From contig NC_092344.1 in assembly GCF_963676685.1 (NCBI RefSeq), forward strand, positions 48,754,830-48,818,829: DNA of 64,000 bases. The letters are read 5' to 3'. This stretch comes from Mytilus edulis (taxonomy: Eukaryota > Mollusca > Bivalvia > Mytilida > Mytilidae). The position numbers and the translations under genes are program-made. This document shows positions 41,940 through 54,064 of this stretch, piece by piece. The notes below the pieces were generated by a model. The model had not been told where the DNA came from. It searched no databases and was given only the letters and a program-made list of their open reading frames with translations. The first letter of the stretch is position 1. Each line of letters opens with the position of its first letter.

Positions 41940-42260
41940 ACTATGGTTTTTATCATCAAATCTCCAAAAACAGGAAACCAGAACAATGGTCAAATGTTTA
42001 TTCACTTGAAACTTCACAAACACGAATTCACAAGGAAATTGATAAATGATGATGACAAGATACAATTATAATTTGACAAAAACAAAGTCATTTATCATCA
42101 GATCTCAGGGAACAAGAAACCGGACATTTTGTCAAACGGTACTGTATTTATATCCTCACAAAAATAATAGGAAACTGTCAAAATATCGTAACCAGGAATA
42201 AGTATTTTTTTAGGAAAACGATTTTAAGATTTTTATCACAAATCGCCGAAAAAAGGAAAC
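41940..42260. repeat. ~141-bp degenerate tandem repeat, three copies
   Basis: TTATCATCAAATCTCC...AGGAAACCAGA.., TTATCATCAGATCTCAGG..AAGAAACCGGA and TTATCACAAATCGCCG..AGGAAACCAGA start near 41951, 42093 and 42233, giving periods of 142 and 140 bp. Confidence 0.65.
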
Positions 42261-42594
42261 CAGAAAATATATCAATTGTTAACCAAATAAACTGGAAGAT
42301 TTGTTTTCCTTAATATCTATTAAATTTATACTGAATAAGTTGAAGTATTCAAATTTCTCATGACAAACATACTCATGATAACTCAGAAAAAGCTTTTAAA
42401 CCTTTAAAATATCTCCAAAACTGTAAGATTAAATAAAATGTATCTATGTAGAAACAAAATTGCTGCACATTGCTATGATAAAGTTTTTTTTTAACATTAT
42501 ATGTGCATCAATTAAAAAAAAAGAAAATAATTAAACATAGCCCTAACAAGCTATTATTATACATTATAACCTATTCTTTATTCGACTGTAAGAA

Positions 42595-42840
42595 ATAGGC
42601 ACTTTGTAGTTGAGCAACACGACGGGTGACACATGGGTATCATGATTTGTAAACCTTCTGGAACACTTGAGGTCACCCTGTGTTTAGTTACGGTTTGGGT
42701 TTCTCAGTCTCTAGTATTCAGTTTTCTTTTCGTCTTTTCGTCGTCGTTTTTTTTTATTTGTTGCTGTTTTTTTGCCAAGGCATTGTTAGTTTGTTTTTGA
42801 CTGTTTTACACCTCTCTTTTTCAATATTTTAATTTTACAG
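42595..42840 (+). repeat. Diverged R1 repeat
   Basis: CGACGGGTGACACATGGGTA, GGTCACCCTGTGTTTAG, CTAGTATTCAGTTTTC and GCATTGTTAGTTTGTTTTTG follow the R1 order (compare 36500-36745), with much substitution. Confidence 0.5.
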
Positions 42841-43084
42841 ATACACAGACATAAACAAAACTTCCTTTTTATGTATTTTCTCTTTTGCATCAGACGACAG
42901 AATAGAAAATAATTCTCTTCTGACTGTGGAATATCAAAGTTTTGATTCATATGGCCATATATAAACAGGGGTCCTCAACATTATCCTTCAAAACCGAGAA
43001 CTTATCAGTTTTCAGGATTCAAGGATCAAAACATCTTTCACCATCGAAAATAAATCCGGAAGAGTGCTGCCAGGTCACTTAAAA

Positions 43085-43490
43085 ATAAAATTGAGAATGG
43101 AAATGGGGAATGTGTCAAAGAGACAACAACCCGACCAAATAAAAAACAACAGCAGAGGGTCACCAACAGATCTTCAATGTAGCGAGAAATTCCCGCACCC
43201 GGAGGCGTCCTTCAGCTGGCCCCTAAGCAAATATATACTAGTCCAGTGATAATGAACGCCATACTAATTTCCAAATTGAACACAAGAAACTAAAATTAAA
43301 ATAATACAAGACTAACAAAGGCCAGAGGCTCCTGACTTGGGACAGGCGCAAAAATTCGGCGGGGTTAAACATGTTTGTGAGATCTCAACCCTCCCCCTAT
43401 ACATCTAACCAATGTAGAAAAGTAAATGCATAACAATACGCACATTAAAATTCAGTTCAAGAGAAGTCCGAGTCTGATGCTTCTGAGTTT
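43085..43490 (-). mobile_element. 5'-truncated Penelope-like 3' tail
   Basis: The reverse complement matches 6900-7312 very closely (GAGAATGGAAATGGGGAATG, GTCAAAGAGACAACAACCCG, CGCACCCGGAGGCGTCCTTC). It is better preserved than the copy at 20550-21045 and so probably younger. A 61-codon frame over it is an artefact. Confidence 0.82.
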
Positions 43491-44139
43491 GTTTTTTTTT
43501 TTTTATTATTTAATTTTAACACTTCTGTCTACTGTTAAAAAGTCCGATAAAAAAAATCACTTGATTTTAATTTTAATAAATATATGACTGGTGTATATAT
43601 CGCATTTTGAAATTTCAAATATGTACGACCAGTTCCGGGGTTAGATATACACAAGGTATCGGAAAGCGTTTGTGAGAATTTCAGACAACAATGCTGTACC
43701 GTGGTGGTATGAATTAAACAATAAACAACATATAGTAGACAATCAAAACTTTACCACATTTCAGTGTGAGGTTTCCTCGTAACAATTAATGGTACATACT
43801 ATGTATTGGTTACCTGAAAAATCCAATACTGCACTATTGATGTCGTTTCTTCTCGGCTGATAGTAACTGTCCTACAACTTACTTTTCTATCCTTTAAACT
43901 TGTTTTCTGACTTCTTTTTAAGAACTTTTAAAACTTTGAAATAGAGCATACTAAACAGTGGAAATAGACATAACACTTTGTGAATAACGTGCGTTTGAAG
44001 CACCTTTTTTGAGTTTCCTTCATGGAATCTCTCATACTTACACATGTAAAAGAATGTAAAAATAGAAACGATAACGTTAATTAGCTTTATTAACAAATAG
44101 GACATACAAAACAATCAACTTAATACAAAGTCAAATTTG

Positions 44140-44290
44140 ATTGAGGGAGTTGGAACCGTAGTTTCTTACTTATTTGTCAACATGGAATTTTAGAAATGTA
44201 TGTCATCAATGATGTCAGTACCAAAGCACTGACAACCGAGCTGACTATACCCTCGGGGACTACACTCCACCAGCAGAGTTTTAGTAAATA
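44140..44290 (+). repeat. Dispersed-repeat fragment with R4-type 3' end
   Basis: GAGGGAGTTGGAACCGTAGT begins the piece and CAGTACCAAAGCACTGACAA..ACCCTCGGGGACTACACTCC..ACCAGCAG ends it. The latter matches the R4 3' end (63690-63770). Confidence 0.6.
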
Positions 44291-44772
44291 AAAATAACAC
44301 TTTATAAATTTGTGGATCTGGTGGGATTTTCTGTAATGGATTTTTTTGGTGTAAAAAAAAACTCTTTGTAGGTTTTTGTTAATTTATATGGTAAAATCTC
44401 GATTAACACTATATATTTACTTTTTTACAGTAAGATTTAACCATAATCGGAAGTGTTTCTTTTACCAGCAATTGGGTCCTTTCAATAGCAGTTTTGTCTG
44501 TACTGTTATAAAATACAGTTGATGGTCAAACTGAGTCGTATAAATTTAATTTAAATAGGAAAAACATTAATAACACATGCCATAACTTTACCTTAACCAT
44601 GCAACTAAAATGTTTTGACAACCTTTGGTCCTACAAACTGTCGATTATGATAGTTTGGCATTGCACTAGACCATGATTTTCTCATTAAAGTTATTTGGAC
44701 TTGTAATGGGTGACAATACTCGTAGATCGACATGTTGTGTCGTTTGTGTTTATGTAAATTGTGTTGTTCATA

Positions 44773-44995
44773 TCATTTTGACGATGAAGCCTTTTCTAAC
44801 TTAGCGCGCACAAACATATTTAACACCGCCACATCTATCATGTTCCTTGTCCAAGTCAAGACCTTATTCATCAGTGGTTGTCGTTGATGGCTGATTTTTA
44901 TCCTTGTTGAAGGCCGTACGGTTACCATAAGTTCCTTACATTCATGACTTCGGTCTTTGTTTGATAGTTGTTTCATTGATCAATTATACTACATC
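44773..44995 (-). repeat. R2 dispersed repeat, longer copy (minus)
   Basis: The minus strand reads GGAGATGTAGTATAATTGAT.., then CTTATGGTAACCGTACGGCC, TTCAACAAGGATAAAAATC and a tail ending near the GTGGCGGTGTTAAATATG block. It matches 56846-57190. Confidence 0.65.
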
Positions 44996-45321
44996 TCCTT
45001 ATTCGGGAGCTTACGGTGTGAATCGCCTTTTTTGTGTTACATGTAATTTTAAAGAAATGTCTTAATTATATCAGCTTATTTATGTTACGTGTTCTTTCTA
45101 TTTATTTTTCTAACAGAATATTACATCGAAAGTAGATGATATGTACTGCTTCACTACACTTAAATAACTCAAGTCTGGTTAAAACTATTACAGGGCTGAT
45201 ATGCTCCAATTATATGATTGATTCAGCTGTGTCAAGAACATATTTAAAAATTAACACGTAAAAAGGGGTACATGCATCAAGTTCTGTGGTGTGGTTCACT
45301 TAACAGAGAAACAAGACAACC

Positions 45322-45327
45322 TTTATT
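45322..45327 (-). terminator. Poly(A) signal of B-box gene B
   Basis: AATAAA on the minus strand (TTTATT as written), 64 bases beyond the ancestral stop at 45391-45393 and about 112 beyond the premature stop. Confidence 0.6.
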
Positions 45328-45390
45328 CTTTAATATAGAACAATTGCATTATAAGCAATAGAAAACGGGTAGCATCTATTAGTCTTCATA

Positions 45391-46495
45391 TTACATAAGA
45401 CTGTCTACCATTTTAACGGCATGAATTTTTCCGTAGTCTTCATTTTTTTCCTTTGTGACATCCAATTAATAAATATCCTTCAGCGTCAAAGCATAAACTA
45501 AGTGGAGATTGGATTTCAAGATCGTTCTTAACTAACTGCAGAGCAAGTAAATCTCCATTCGAATTTAAAACATGTAGTGCATTGCTACCTGAATCAGAAA
45601 CTACAATGTTGTCACTTGGCGTAATAGTAATTCCTTGTGGTTTAAATGTTTCTAAATACGTTTGTCCGTCAAAGGTAAACTTCAAGCGACCATTTCTATG
45701 TACAGCTACAATTCTACCATTGTTGTCATTGTCAAAACGGTCAATTACATAAACAACATTTCTAGAATCAGTTCGAATTCGTAATGCATAACTGAACAAT
45801 TTGATCCTTTTTTTGTCGAATTCTAATGTTACTTTCCGTTTATAATTACTGTCGAAAATTATCACTTGTCTGACAGAAAAATCCTTGACTGGAAACGGTG
45901 GTCCTTGTTCTCTAATTCCAACTGCTACTTCATTCTCCTTGTTTACATGTATGGCCACAGATATCATCGGAGAAGTATCTAAAACAGTTTTTACTTCACC
46001 TACAGGTGATAACATTTGAATTTTGTTGTCATGGTGTTCAATAAAAAGTATTTCACCGTCTTTGTTTATTGCAATGTCACACACTTTTCTCTTTAACGTC
46101 TGCAAAATCAGCATAGCTGGTTTTAAAAGTTTCCCTTTAACTAATTGATTGTCGTTACCATTTTTAATGTTTGAGCTAAAGTAAAGCAAGTTGTCGCCTG
46201 ACCTAAGTAAAGTATGAACAGCTGGCAAAGTAGTTGAGAATGAATTTAAAACTGACAAAATAATTGCTAACGTTACCTCCTGGGAACCAAGTGATAACCT
46301 GATTATATCCTGAATAGAAACAACGTCATGATCTTGTGCAGATTGAAGTCCTTTGTGAATAGTGACTTTACAGGAGTAACACATACGAACATCGCAGTCT
46401 TTGCATTCCCATTTAATTTCTTGTCCTTTACAGAAATAGCATGACACTGGGACTTGGGCTTTTCTTCTACTTGTGGATTCTAATGATTTCGCCAT
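45391..46495 (-). CDS. B-box / propeller paralogue B, 3' frameshift
   Basis: Paralogue of A and C with the same B-box (Cys19, 22, 30, 33, 38, 41; His45, His54) and propeller-like region. The open frame gives only 351 residues (46495 down to 45440), ending GCHKGKK-stop. One base out of frame, the expected tail continues (NEDYGKIHAVKMVDSLM) to a TAA at 45391-45393. The span from ATG to that stop is 1105 nt, one more than the 1104 nt of paralogues A and C, so a single extra A in a run of seven near 45446-45452 explains the truncation. It may be a real recent frameshift, a polymorphism, or a homopolymer sequencing error. Losing the last propeller strand could destabilise the fold. The MAKS start and 5' flank agree with the other copies. 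Confidence 0.85.
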
Positions 46496-47039
46496 TTCTT
46501 ACTGCTTTAAACATAATACTATTGTAAAATTACGTCCTGTCTGTTATTAAGCAAACCGTCTCAAAGGTCTATACTTAATATACCTCGATGAACAATGTAT
46601 TTATAGTTTGATCTTAAGGACTTAAAGTCATATGAAAAGAGTTTCTGTTAATTATTATGTTGAGGAAATAATTGAACTAGTGTATGCATATATATCTAGC
46701 TGAGTCATTTACGCCCAGTTTTTTTTTAACATTATTACGAATCCATGCAGTATAGTCGACATTAAATATTGCTGATCAGAAATTTTACCTGCAAGTAAAC
46801 TTTCGGGTGTTGGCGTTGATGTTTACGGATTGTTACCTTTTGATAAATAATAAACATTGAATCATTGAACAAGTTGACAATAAGTGCGACGATAGAGTGG
46901 TGTATATATGTGGTTTTTTTCATGTTTTTCATACATACCCAATTGTAAACTAAGCTTTGTCATAACAGTTAATTATTGATTTAGAGCATTATACCTGTTT
47001 ACCCTTATACCTTTATCTTCGGGTCATTAAATAAGCCAA

Positions 47040-49150
47040 CGGCTTCTACTGACCCCTAATCTTGTAATGTAGTTATGCAATTTCTCGTCTCATAATAATA
47101 TATTTATATATATTAAACTTATTAAAAATAAAACTTATTTAGGTGTGCGCAGCTAAACACTTAACACGAACATATGAATTTATACGGGTTCCAATTTGTG
47201 CCATTTAATACAGACTTAAAATTATTCAAATTCTTTGCCGTCACAGTTAAATCTGATAGGTTATTCCACTGATCCACTACTCTAATTGAAATAGTATTTA
47301 GTCTATGTGTCGTTTTACACTGTTTAAAAAAAAAAATTAAGGAGTGACCTCTAGTATTATTAGATGGTGCTAAAGTAAATAGGCTCATCCAGTTTATATC
47401 ATCTATACCATGCAACGCTTTGTAGACTTGTATGATATCATTCCTATCCCTACGATATTCCAAGGTTGGCAAACCCAACGAACGTAGTCTGTCTTCAGAA
47501 CAAAGATGATATCTATTTTTTTACAGTGTAGTGGCCCTTCTTTGTACCGATTCCAGTTTGCGGATGTCTTTTTTAAGGTACGGTGACAAGACACATGTCG
47601 CATATGCTAATAGTGGACGAACTATTGATTAATAAATAGTGAGAAACTTATCCTGATCCAAGTTATCAAAAGAATGATGAATAGGAGATAACTCTCTCTG
47701 CGCTTTATTATAAATATCACTTACATGTTTTTCAAATTTCAAATTAGACTCGAATGTTACTCCCCTATCTTTTTCTTCATTCACTGTAGATAATGCAATA
47801 AAATTCAAGATTCATCCAACATGGTATAACGATATTGCAGGTCATTGTCAGGATTAATATGCAATACTTTACATTTAGCAGCATTAAGCTTTAATTTCCA
47901 CATTTCTGACCGTTCACATAAACTGTCCAAATGTTCCTGTAACTTACAGCGCTCATAATCTGACGAGACTTTAGAATTAACTTTACAATCATCAGCAAAC
48001 ATTTTCACTATTCCCTCTACTACATCAGGATGGTCATTTATAAATGTTAAAAAAAGAAGAACACGTCCTTAAATACTTCCTTGTGGTTCACTTCTGACCA
48101 CGTCTGACCATGTTGAAGGTGTGTTATTTATACGAACACATTGTTTACGCCCAGATAGAAAACTTTTTATCCAATTCATATACAGCCCTTCATTCCAAGT
48201 TTTTCAAGTTTGAAAAATAAACGTTGATGTGGCACGGTTTCAAATGCCTTGGAAAGATCAAGAAAAATCGCGTCTAGTTAAAAACCACTATCAATTAATG
48301 TTGACCACTCATCCAACATGTCCAAAACCTCCAAGACTTAAGTAATACATGATCTACCGGGACGGAATCCATATTGACTACTTGTAAAAAGATTGTTCGT
48401 GAGAATATACTTCATAATATTGTCTCTAATAATGGATTCACAGATCTTGCATACTACTGATGTTAAACTTACAGGTCTGTATTTACCAGGTTTCAGCTTT
48501 TTCCTTTCTTCAATATTGGTGACACTATGGCTTTTTTCCAATCGGCTGGAACTTTACCCTCTTTGGTAGACTTTGGTAATAATTTAAACAAGGAATAAAA
48601 AATTGCATGTCTTACTTCGTAGAAACTTTCGGATGAAGACTATCAGGTCCTTCATACTTATCTGTCTTTAATTTATTAAGTTTTGTTTATCACATCTTCC
48701 TAATAAATATTAATGTCATCTAATATATTGTTCGACTCTAAATTAGTATCCTAATCCTTCAAGTCTTCTGTTTGAGTAAACACACTAGTAAAAAACTGAT
48801 TTAAAACTTCCACTTTATCAGCAGTACTGGATACTAAAGTACCATCCGGTTTATCAAAAGTGCTTATTCCTGATCTAGTCTTGAGTTTACTGTTGACCTA
48901 ATTCCAAATCGACTTAACATAAGTCTTTGATTGTAAGGCCACTTTTTGTTCAAAACTAAGTTTGGAATTTCTAACAGCATTAGTACATTCATTACGATCC
49001 TTCACTTATATAGCATATGACAAATTATTTCTTGAATATTTATATTTTTTCCATGATTTACGTTTATGACAATTGCAAACTTAGTAGTTCTATCAATACA
49101 CAACGGTGGGCTTATAAATTTACGGTCAATCTTTTTTTCTTCGGGATAAA
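47040..49150 (-). pseudogene. CR1-like non-LTR retrotransposon, 5'-truncated and decayed
   Basis: Minus-strand blocks in order are the RT finger (KLKPGKYRPVSLTSVVCKIC, SSQYGFRPGRSC; 48541-48338), a further RT region with stops, the palm FADDCKVN with its FADD catalytic motif (about 48005-47980), an LCERSEMWKLKLNAAKC block, and the C-terminal GLPTLEYRRDRNDIIQVYKA .. TRGHSL .. RVVDQWNNLS region (47478-47161). An ~120-bp 3' UTR follows to about 47040. Upstream traces of the linker run to about 49150; no endonuclease domain was recognised. The order and motifs fit CR1/Jockey-superfamily ORF2. Several stops and frame changes make it inactive. Confidence 0.82.
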
Positions 49151-49587
49151 TCTATCAATATTTTCCGACATAATAGAAACCATATATTTTTAAATTGCAG
49201 TATCGATTATTACTATCTTCTTTCCGCGTTTTTTCCCCTTTCTCTCATTGTTGTTTTCTCTCTCACTTGCGTTGTGCGATTGTCGAAGTTCTAACGAAAG
49301 CTGTCAAGGTAAAGTTTACTGCACAACGCTGTCGGAGAATTAGAGTATGGGATGACAATAAGTCATTAGCAGTACATTCTGATTGTATTCAAATTTTTGG
49401 ATGATCTATAATAATCATGGACTCGATAATATATATCCGTACTTCTTGTGTTTTTCAGTATAGACGACATCTAATTAATCATCAAGATAACCATGAAGAC
49501 TGCTAATGATCACATAACCCGATATATACATAAACATTAATATATATAGAGTCCTCGGGTAATTGGACTTTTTTAGGTCTGTTTGAT

Positions 49588-49890
49588 TTATAAAAATTAA
49601 TTAATCATAATTTTTACCCGTATAAGAATAAGTTTTTTGTAGATCGAATGTTGTTTCGCCTTCAATGATGACATTAGTTTCCTTCTAAAGGTTGAACACG
49701 ACTAATACATGCGCAACCAATCTCTAGCTAATGAGTTAAATTGAAGTTCACATGCATACGGATTCAATTGAACAATTCATCTGAGATGGATATTAGCTTA
49801 TTTTGACAAAATTGAACTAACTGCTGATAAAAGCGAATTATTATTTCACTTTCCACTTTCATTAATAATTGAACAAAAAGAAAACAAAAA
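49588..49890 (-). mobile_element. Partial copy of the AGGGGCACTAG TTAA MITE
   Basis: On the minus strand it carries the order TTCAATTATTAATGAAAGTG, TTCAATTTTGTCAAAATAAG, GAACTTCAATTTAAC and TTATTCTTATACGGGTAAAA seen in 2822-3505. Both inverted ends are missing. It ends about 20 bases before the inverted-repeat element at 49910. Confidence 0.7.
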
Positions 49891-50454
49891 TTTTAAATAG
49901 TACATGTATCACTGGTATTAAAGAGATAATAGTAACTGCAATTACGATTATCCCAATATGGCGACGGTAGATATCGGTAAAATCTTTACACTCGTTTTTC
50001 TTAAATGTAGCATGTTTTTGTCAATAGTTACTCAGCTGCAAGGTTTATCTATACCATTACATCATATTTGAATCGTAACGGTGCACTGGAATTGTCTAAG
50101 ACCTGTGAAAATAGCCGTTGAAAAATTCGGGATGATAATCGTAACTCTATGGTATTTTTCTTCTTTGATAATCGCAATTTTCTTTATATGATAATAGTAA
50201 CTGAAACATAATGAATGTGTCTTTCAGCATTTCAATGGTATTTTGTGTGTTAAAAATGTAAATGCCCAGTTAAACGATGACATTAACGCATATAAAAATA
50301 AATGAAGAAACTTACAGGTTAATATCTAGGATAAATTTACCTATATATCTCTAATTGATGAGAAAAAGAATGGATTAGCTATATCCCATATTCCAAAAGT
50401 GCAATCCTTTCAATTCATTGCTCAAAATGAAAGTCACGTATACCACATTTTCAT

Positions 50455-50840
50455 ATGTCAAAAAAGATATATGCCTGTTTCATTGATTTCAGGAAGGCAT
50501 TTGATATATAGATGCCCTCTTTTACAAATTGTCTTATTACAACATAGATGGTCCCTTTTTTTAGTATAATGAAAGATATGTATAAAGAGGTTTTGTACTT
50601 GGTAAAGATCTCGGAAGGTATCACTGATTTTTTTAATTCCTCAGTTGGGGTAAAACAAGGGTGTATTTTAAGCCCTACATTATTTTCTTTATATATTAAT
50701 GATTTACCATCTATTTTTGACTCAACATGTGAACCACTCAAGTTAAATGATAATGATATATCATATCTGTTATACGCTGATGATTTAGTTCTTATCAATA
50801 AATTCAGCCGTCCATATTTTTCCTTTGGATTCACTTTTTT
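50455..50840 (+). pseudogene. Non-LTR reverse transcriptase fragment inside the inverted-repeat element
   Basis: Frame 1 encodes KKIYACFIDFRKAFDI (motif A), then a frame change near 50510. The second frame reads DALFYKLSYYNIDG, VGVKQGCILSPTLFSLYIND and ISYLLYADDLVLI, with the YADD catalytic motif. These are the core palm blocks of a LINE reverse transcriptase. It stops shortly after 50870. It is a captured or nested fragment, unrelated in sequence to the LINE at 47-49 kb (YADD versus FADD, different surrounding residues). Confidence 0.82.
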
Positions 50841-51764
50841 CTATTTTATACTGATATATGATTTTAAAAATTAAATTCAAATGTTTTGATCAAATTCCCA
50901 TGTATTTTAGGACGTTTCTTTAAACAGTGTGGATGGTAAAGGATCTAGAATAGTTACCAGTTTATTGTTACTATTGTTTATTGTCACTTTTGTTTTTTGT
51001 AACTTTTGTTTATTGTTACTTTTGTTTATTGTTACTTTTATTTTTTGTTTTTATTAGCCTTACCTATAGTCTTACGAAGCATTTGACAGACGAAAAAAAA
51101 CACAAATATGTATATTGATAAATACATCAAAGGGCCAAACATGTAGATTATCACAGTCGGAACTGGTTTAATTACAAAGATTTTTATAGATTTTAAAACA
51201 AATATTTTGTGCTTCAGAAAAATACATGAAAATTAGGAAAGGCTAATTTATGTTTTCATTTAATAGAAAAGTACTAATTATATGGCAAGTATGCAAATAC
51301 AAAAATGTTCCTTGTTTAGTACCTTCAATATTTTTCTCAACAATATCTTCCATGCATATGTATGCAGCATACTTTTCACATACCGAGTATTTATGAATTT
51401 TTAATAAGTTTGTTTCTAATTTTGCGGAATATGCGTTATTTTATTCTCATCTTTGCAGTCATTCTTTGAATAAGTATTTCTTGTAAGAAAATTTAAAGCT
51501 ACATCAATTTTATTTTTTGATTTTCGGGCTTTTGGCCAAACTATAAAAGAACACAAATCCATGTTTGTCAATGAACTCCACGTTACTTAATTTCATAATA
51601 CACAAAGAATCCCATTTAGGGCAAAACATTCTCTAGTCTTATATAGCATTAAATGTTTTAAGGATGTCATATTATCATAATTCAAAATTGAATTTGTGTT
51701 GTTTATAGTTTATATCTGAGATACTGAAATTTCAGTGACAGTCATGAAGTAGCTAATATGAATA

Positions 51765-51900
51765 AGAAGGTGTGGTATGTTTGCCAATGAGACAACTTTC
51801 CACAAGAGACCAACATGACTCAGAAATTAACAAATATAGGTCACCGTACGGTCTTCAACAATGAACAAAGCCCATACCGCATAGTCAGCTATAAAAGAAA
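51765..51900 (+). repeat. R2 dispersed repeat (plus)
   Basis: GTGTGGTATGTTTGCCAATG, AGACAACTTTCCACAAGAGA, AGGTCACCGTACGGTCTTCA and CATACCGCATAGTCAGCTAT. It lies inside the 49910-52851 element. Confidence 0.8.
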
Positions 51901-53154
51901 TGACACTGTAAAACACTTTTCAAAGTTATCCCTTGTTCATCATAACTTTTAAGTTGTGATATCATCCATGAAAAATGACCGAAGTGACATGAAAACTGTA
52001 GCCACTAATTTCTCGTCAAACGGTTTTTGACGAATACTAAATGTCTTTCCTACTTCGTTATGGCATAATAGGGTATGTTCTAGAATTAAATCAGCAGTGG
52101 CTTCCCGGGGCAGAAATAGCACATATAACCACCTACAATAAAATAATTTAAACAATATTAACTATATTTACTATTTACTTCAGAATAAATTATTTTTTGT
52201 TTACTGTCTTAATCAGAAATCTGATGTAAGGTGACACATGCGTGTCGCCTGACAATTATTGTCATGTATCATAATTTCCATCGCTCATTCACATATTTTG
52301 TGGCATACCTAGTTCAATAAATTTCTGTATATTAACAAAGTTCGTGTTTTCCCATTTCCAAATTTCTTGAAGCTTGTTCACCCTTCCAATTTTATAATAT
52401 ACTAGTATGTAGCTGTTTTCATAAGAACAATTAATTATATATGCATAAAAAGAAATGTCATAAGATGTTGGGACGTTTCGTAAATAATTCATCGCCATAA
52501 TTTCATAATAGGCTATCAGATATACGTTTTTAGTGTCAATATCAATAAAACAGTTTCCAGTTACGATTATCTTTTTTATTTTTAAATACCATAATTACGA
52601 TTATCTTTTTTCCGAGTTACGATTATCATCCCGAATTTTTCAACGGCTATTTTCAAAGCGCTTAGACAATTCCAGTGCACCGTTACGATTCAAATATGAT
52701 GAAATGGTATAGATAAACCTTGCAGCTGAGTAACTATTGACAAAAACATGCTACATTTAAGAAAAATGAGTGTAAAGATTTTACCTATATCTACCGTCGC
52801 CATATTGGGATAATCGTAATTGCAGTTACGATTATCTCTTTAATACCAGTGATGTATGAAACAAAAAACTTTGTTTTCTTATACTTACTTGAGTGGATTT
52901 ACTCAATGACGATATTTCTACAGTTTAAACAGAAGAATATCATGTGTTTTACCTCCTTTTTTGTTGTTACAAAAGTTACATAAAAGAACCATTCAATACA
53001 CATTAGTTCAGAAAGAATCTACGCAATAAGAATAGAATTAAACACGAGGTATAAAACAAATCCAATAACCAATTTACATCTAAGACTCTAGAGGGTACCA
53101 CGCCGTCTTCAACAACAAACAGTTTTAAATAAATTATGTAGAGTTCTAATAAAG

Positions 53155-53305
53155 CCCTAACCATATTTTATTGGTAACCAACATTTTGGATTATCGTCAA
53201 AAACAATATTAGGCGGTATTTCTAATTTAACCCTAACCTAATTTTATTAGTAAACAGCATTTTGGATGTAAATATCGTCAAAAACAATATAAGGCGGTAT
53301 TTCTT
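53155..53305 (+). repeat. 76-bp direct duplication
   Basis: CCCTAACC.TATTTTATT..TAA.CA.CATTTTGGAT followed by TCGTCAAAAACAATAT.AGG and CGGTATTTCT occurs at 53155 and again at 53231. Confidence 0.8.
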
Positions 53306-53639
53306 ATCACATCTTCTTTTTTACTGCCATAAATATAATAAAACAATCATAACGGTATATTTAAACTCGTATACTCGTAAACATTTTAACACCTTTCATC
53401 AACAAGGGCTAAACACGTGATCTATTAGTAACTTGTCAATTCTCTAAAGTTGATGTTATCCCCCTACGATCTGTGTATATTGAATACTTATAATTAGTGT
53501 CCTTTAACAAAAACTGCCGATTTAAAAAAAATCACGATGAAACCTCATGGCACATTCTAGGAGTGTTGCATTAGTATTTTTTTAATATACGAGGACTATT
53601 TGTCTAATACAGATAAATAGTTAGGTTTTTAAAGTCATG

Positions 53640-53925
53640 CACTGTAGATGCAAAATCCAGCGTTGGCGATCTACGTTCAAGCGCTATTGATATTATGTCC
53701 AGCGTAGATTTAAAGTCAGACGTTGAAGATGTTAAGTATAGCGCTATAGTTGTGAAGTTTATCACCGAAGATCTAAGTCTAGCACTAAAAATGTACAGTC
53801 TAACTCTGTATATCGATTAAATATATATGCAAAGAATAGTGCTTGAAATATTAAGTCAAGCGCTGAAGATCTAAATTTAAATTGCTGAAGATTTAAAATC
53901 AAGCGCTAAAGATGTAAAGATCCAT
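53640..53925 (+). repeat. Degenerate AGCGCT minisatellite, array 1
   Basis: Irregular units of about 20-30 bp built around AGCGCTRAAGATYTAAAGTC (for example AAGTCAAGCGCTGAAGATCT and AAATCAAGCGCTAAAGATGT). The same motif forms a second array at 60740-60990. Confidence 0.7.
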
Positions 53926-54064
53926 TTTGTTTCATTTTAATTTTCATTAATTAAAAATCATTATTTCTATAACTAATTTCCCCTTCACATCTACAGACTT
54001 TTTAAAAGAGTCAACACAAATCGCATAAATTCACGTTATTTTACGACCAATTTAAGATTTGTAA

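Larger units (their letters stand above)
39100..45320. other. Region between B-box genes A and B
   Basis: No supported gene. It holds dispersed repeats (39838-40080, 42595-42840, 44140-44290, 44773-44995), a 141-bp degenerate tandem repeat (41940-42260), a poly-C/A tract (41131-41160) and a Penelope 3' tail (43085-43490). A 47-codon frame at 40083-40226 (MDIKKATVTAKSVEHNIV...) follows the first repeat; I could not assign it. Confidence 0.55.
49910..52851. mobile_element. 2.94-kb inverted-repeat transposon with 6-bp target duplication
   Basis: It starts CACTGGTATTAAAGAGATAA and ends TTATCTCTTTAATACCAGTG. The two ~300-bp arms (49910-50206 and 52551-52851) are near-identical in inverted orientation. 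ATGTAT flanks both sides (49904-49909 and 52852-52857), a clean 6-bp target duplication. The interior has no transposase frame; it holds an RT fragment and an R2 repeat instead. The CACTG start recalls CACTA/Chapaev ends, but those groups make shorter duplications, so the superfamily is left open. Confidence 0.85.

Noticed and set aside
49195-49404. 69-codon frame after TTTAAATTGCAG
   Set aside because: The acceptor-like start and Arg/Trp content made an exon thinkable, but there is no donor partner or homology, and the region adjoins the decayed LINE.
53640-53925. CRISPR-like spaced repeats
   Set aside because: Units are irregular in length and sequence with no constant repeat or unique spacers; this is eukaryotic minisatellite DNA.
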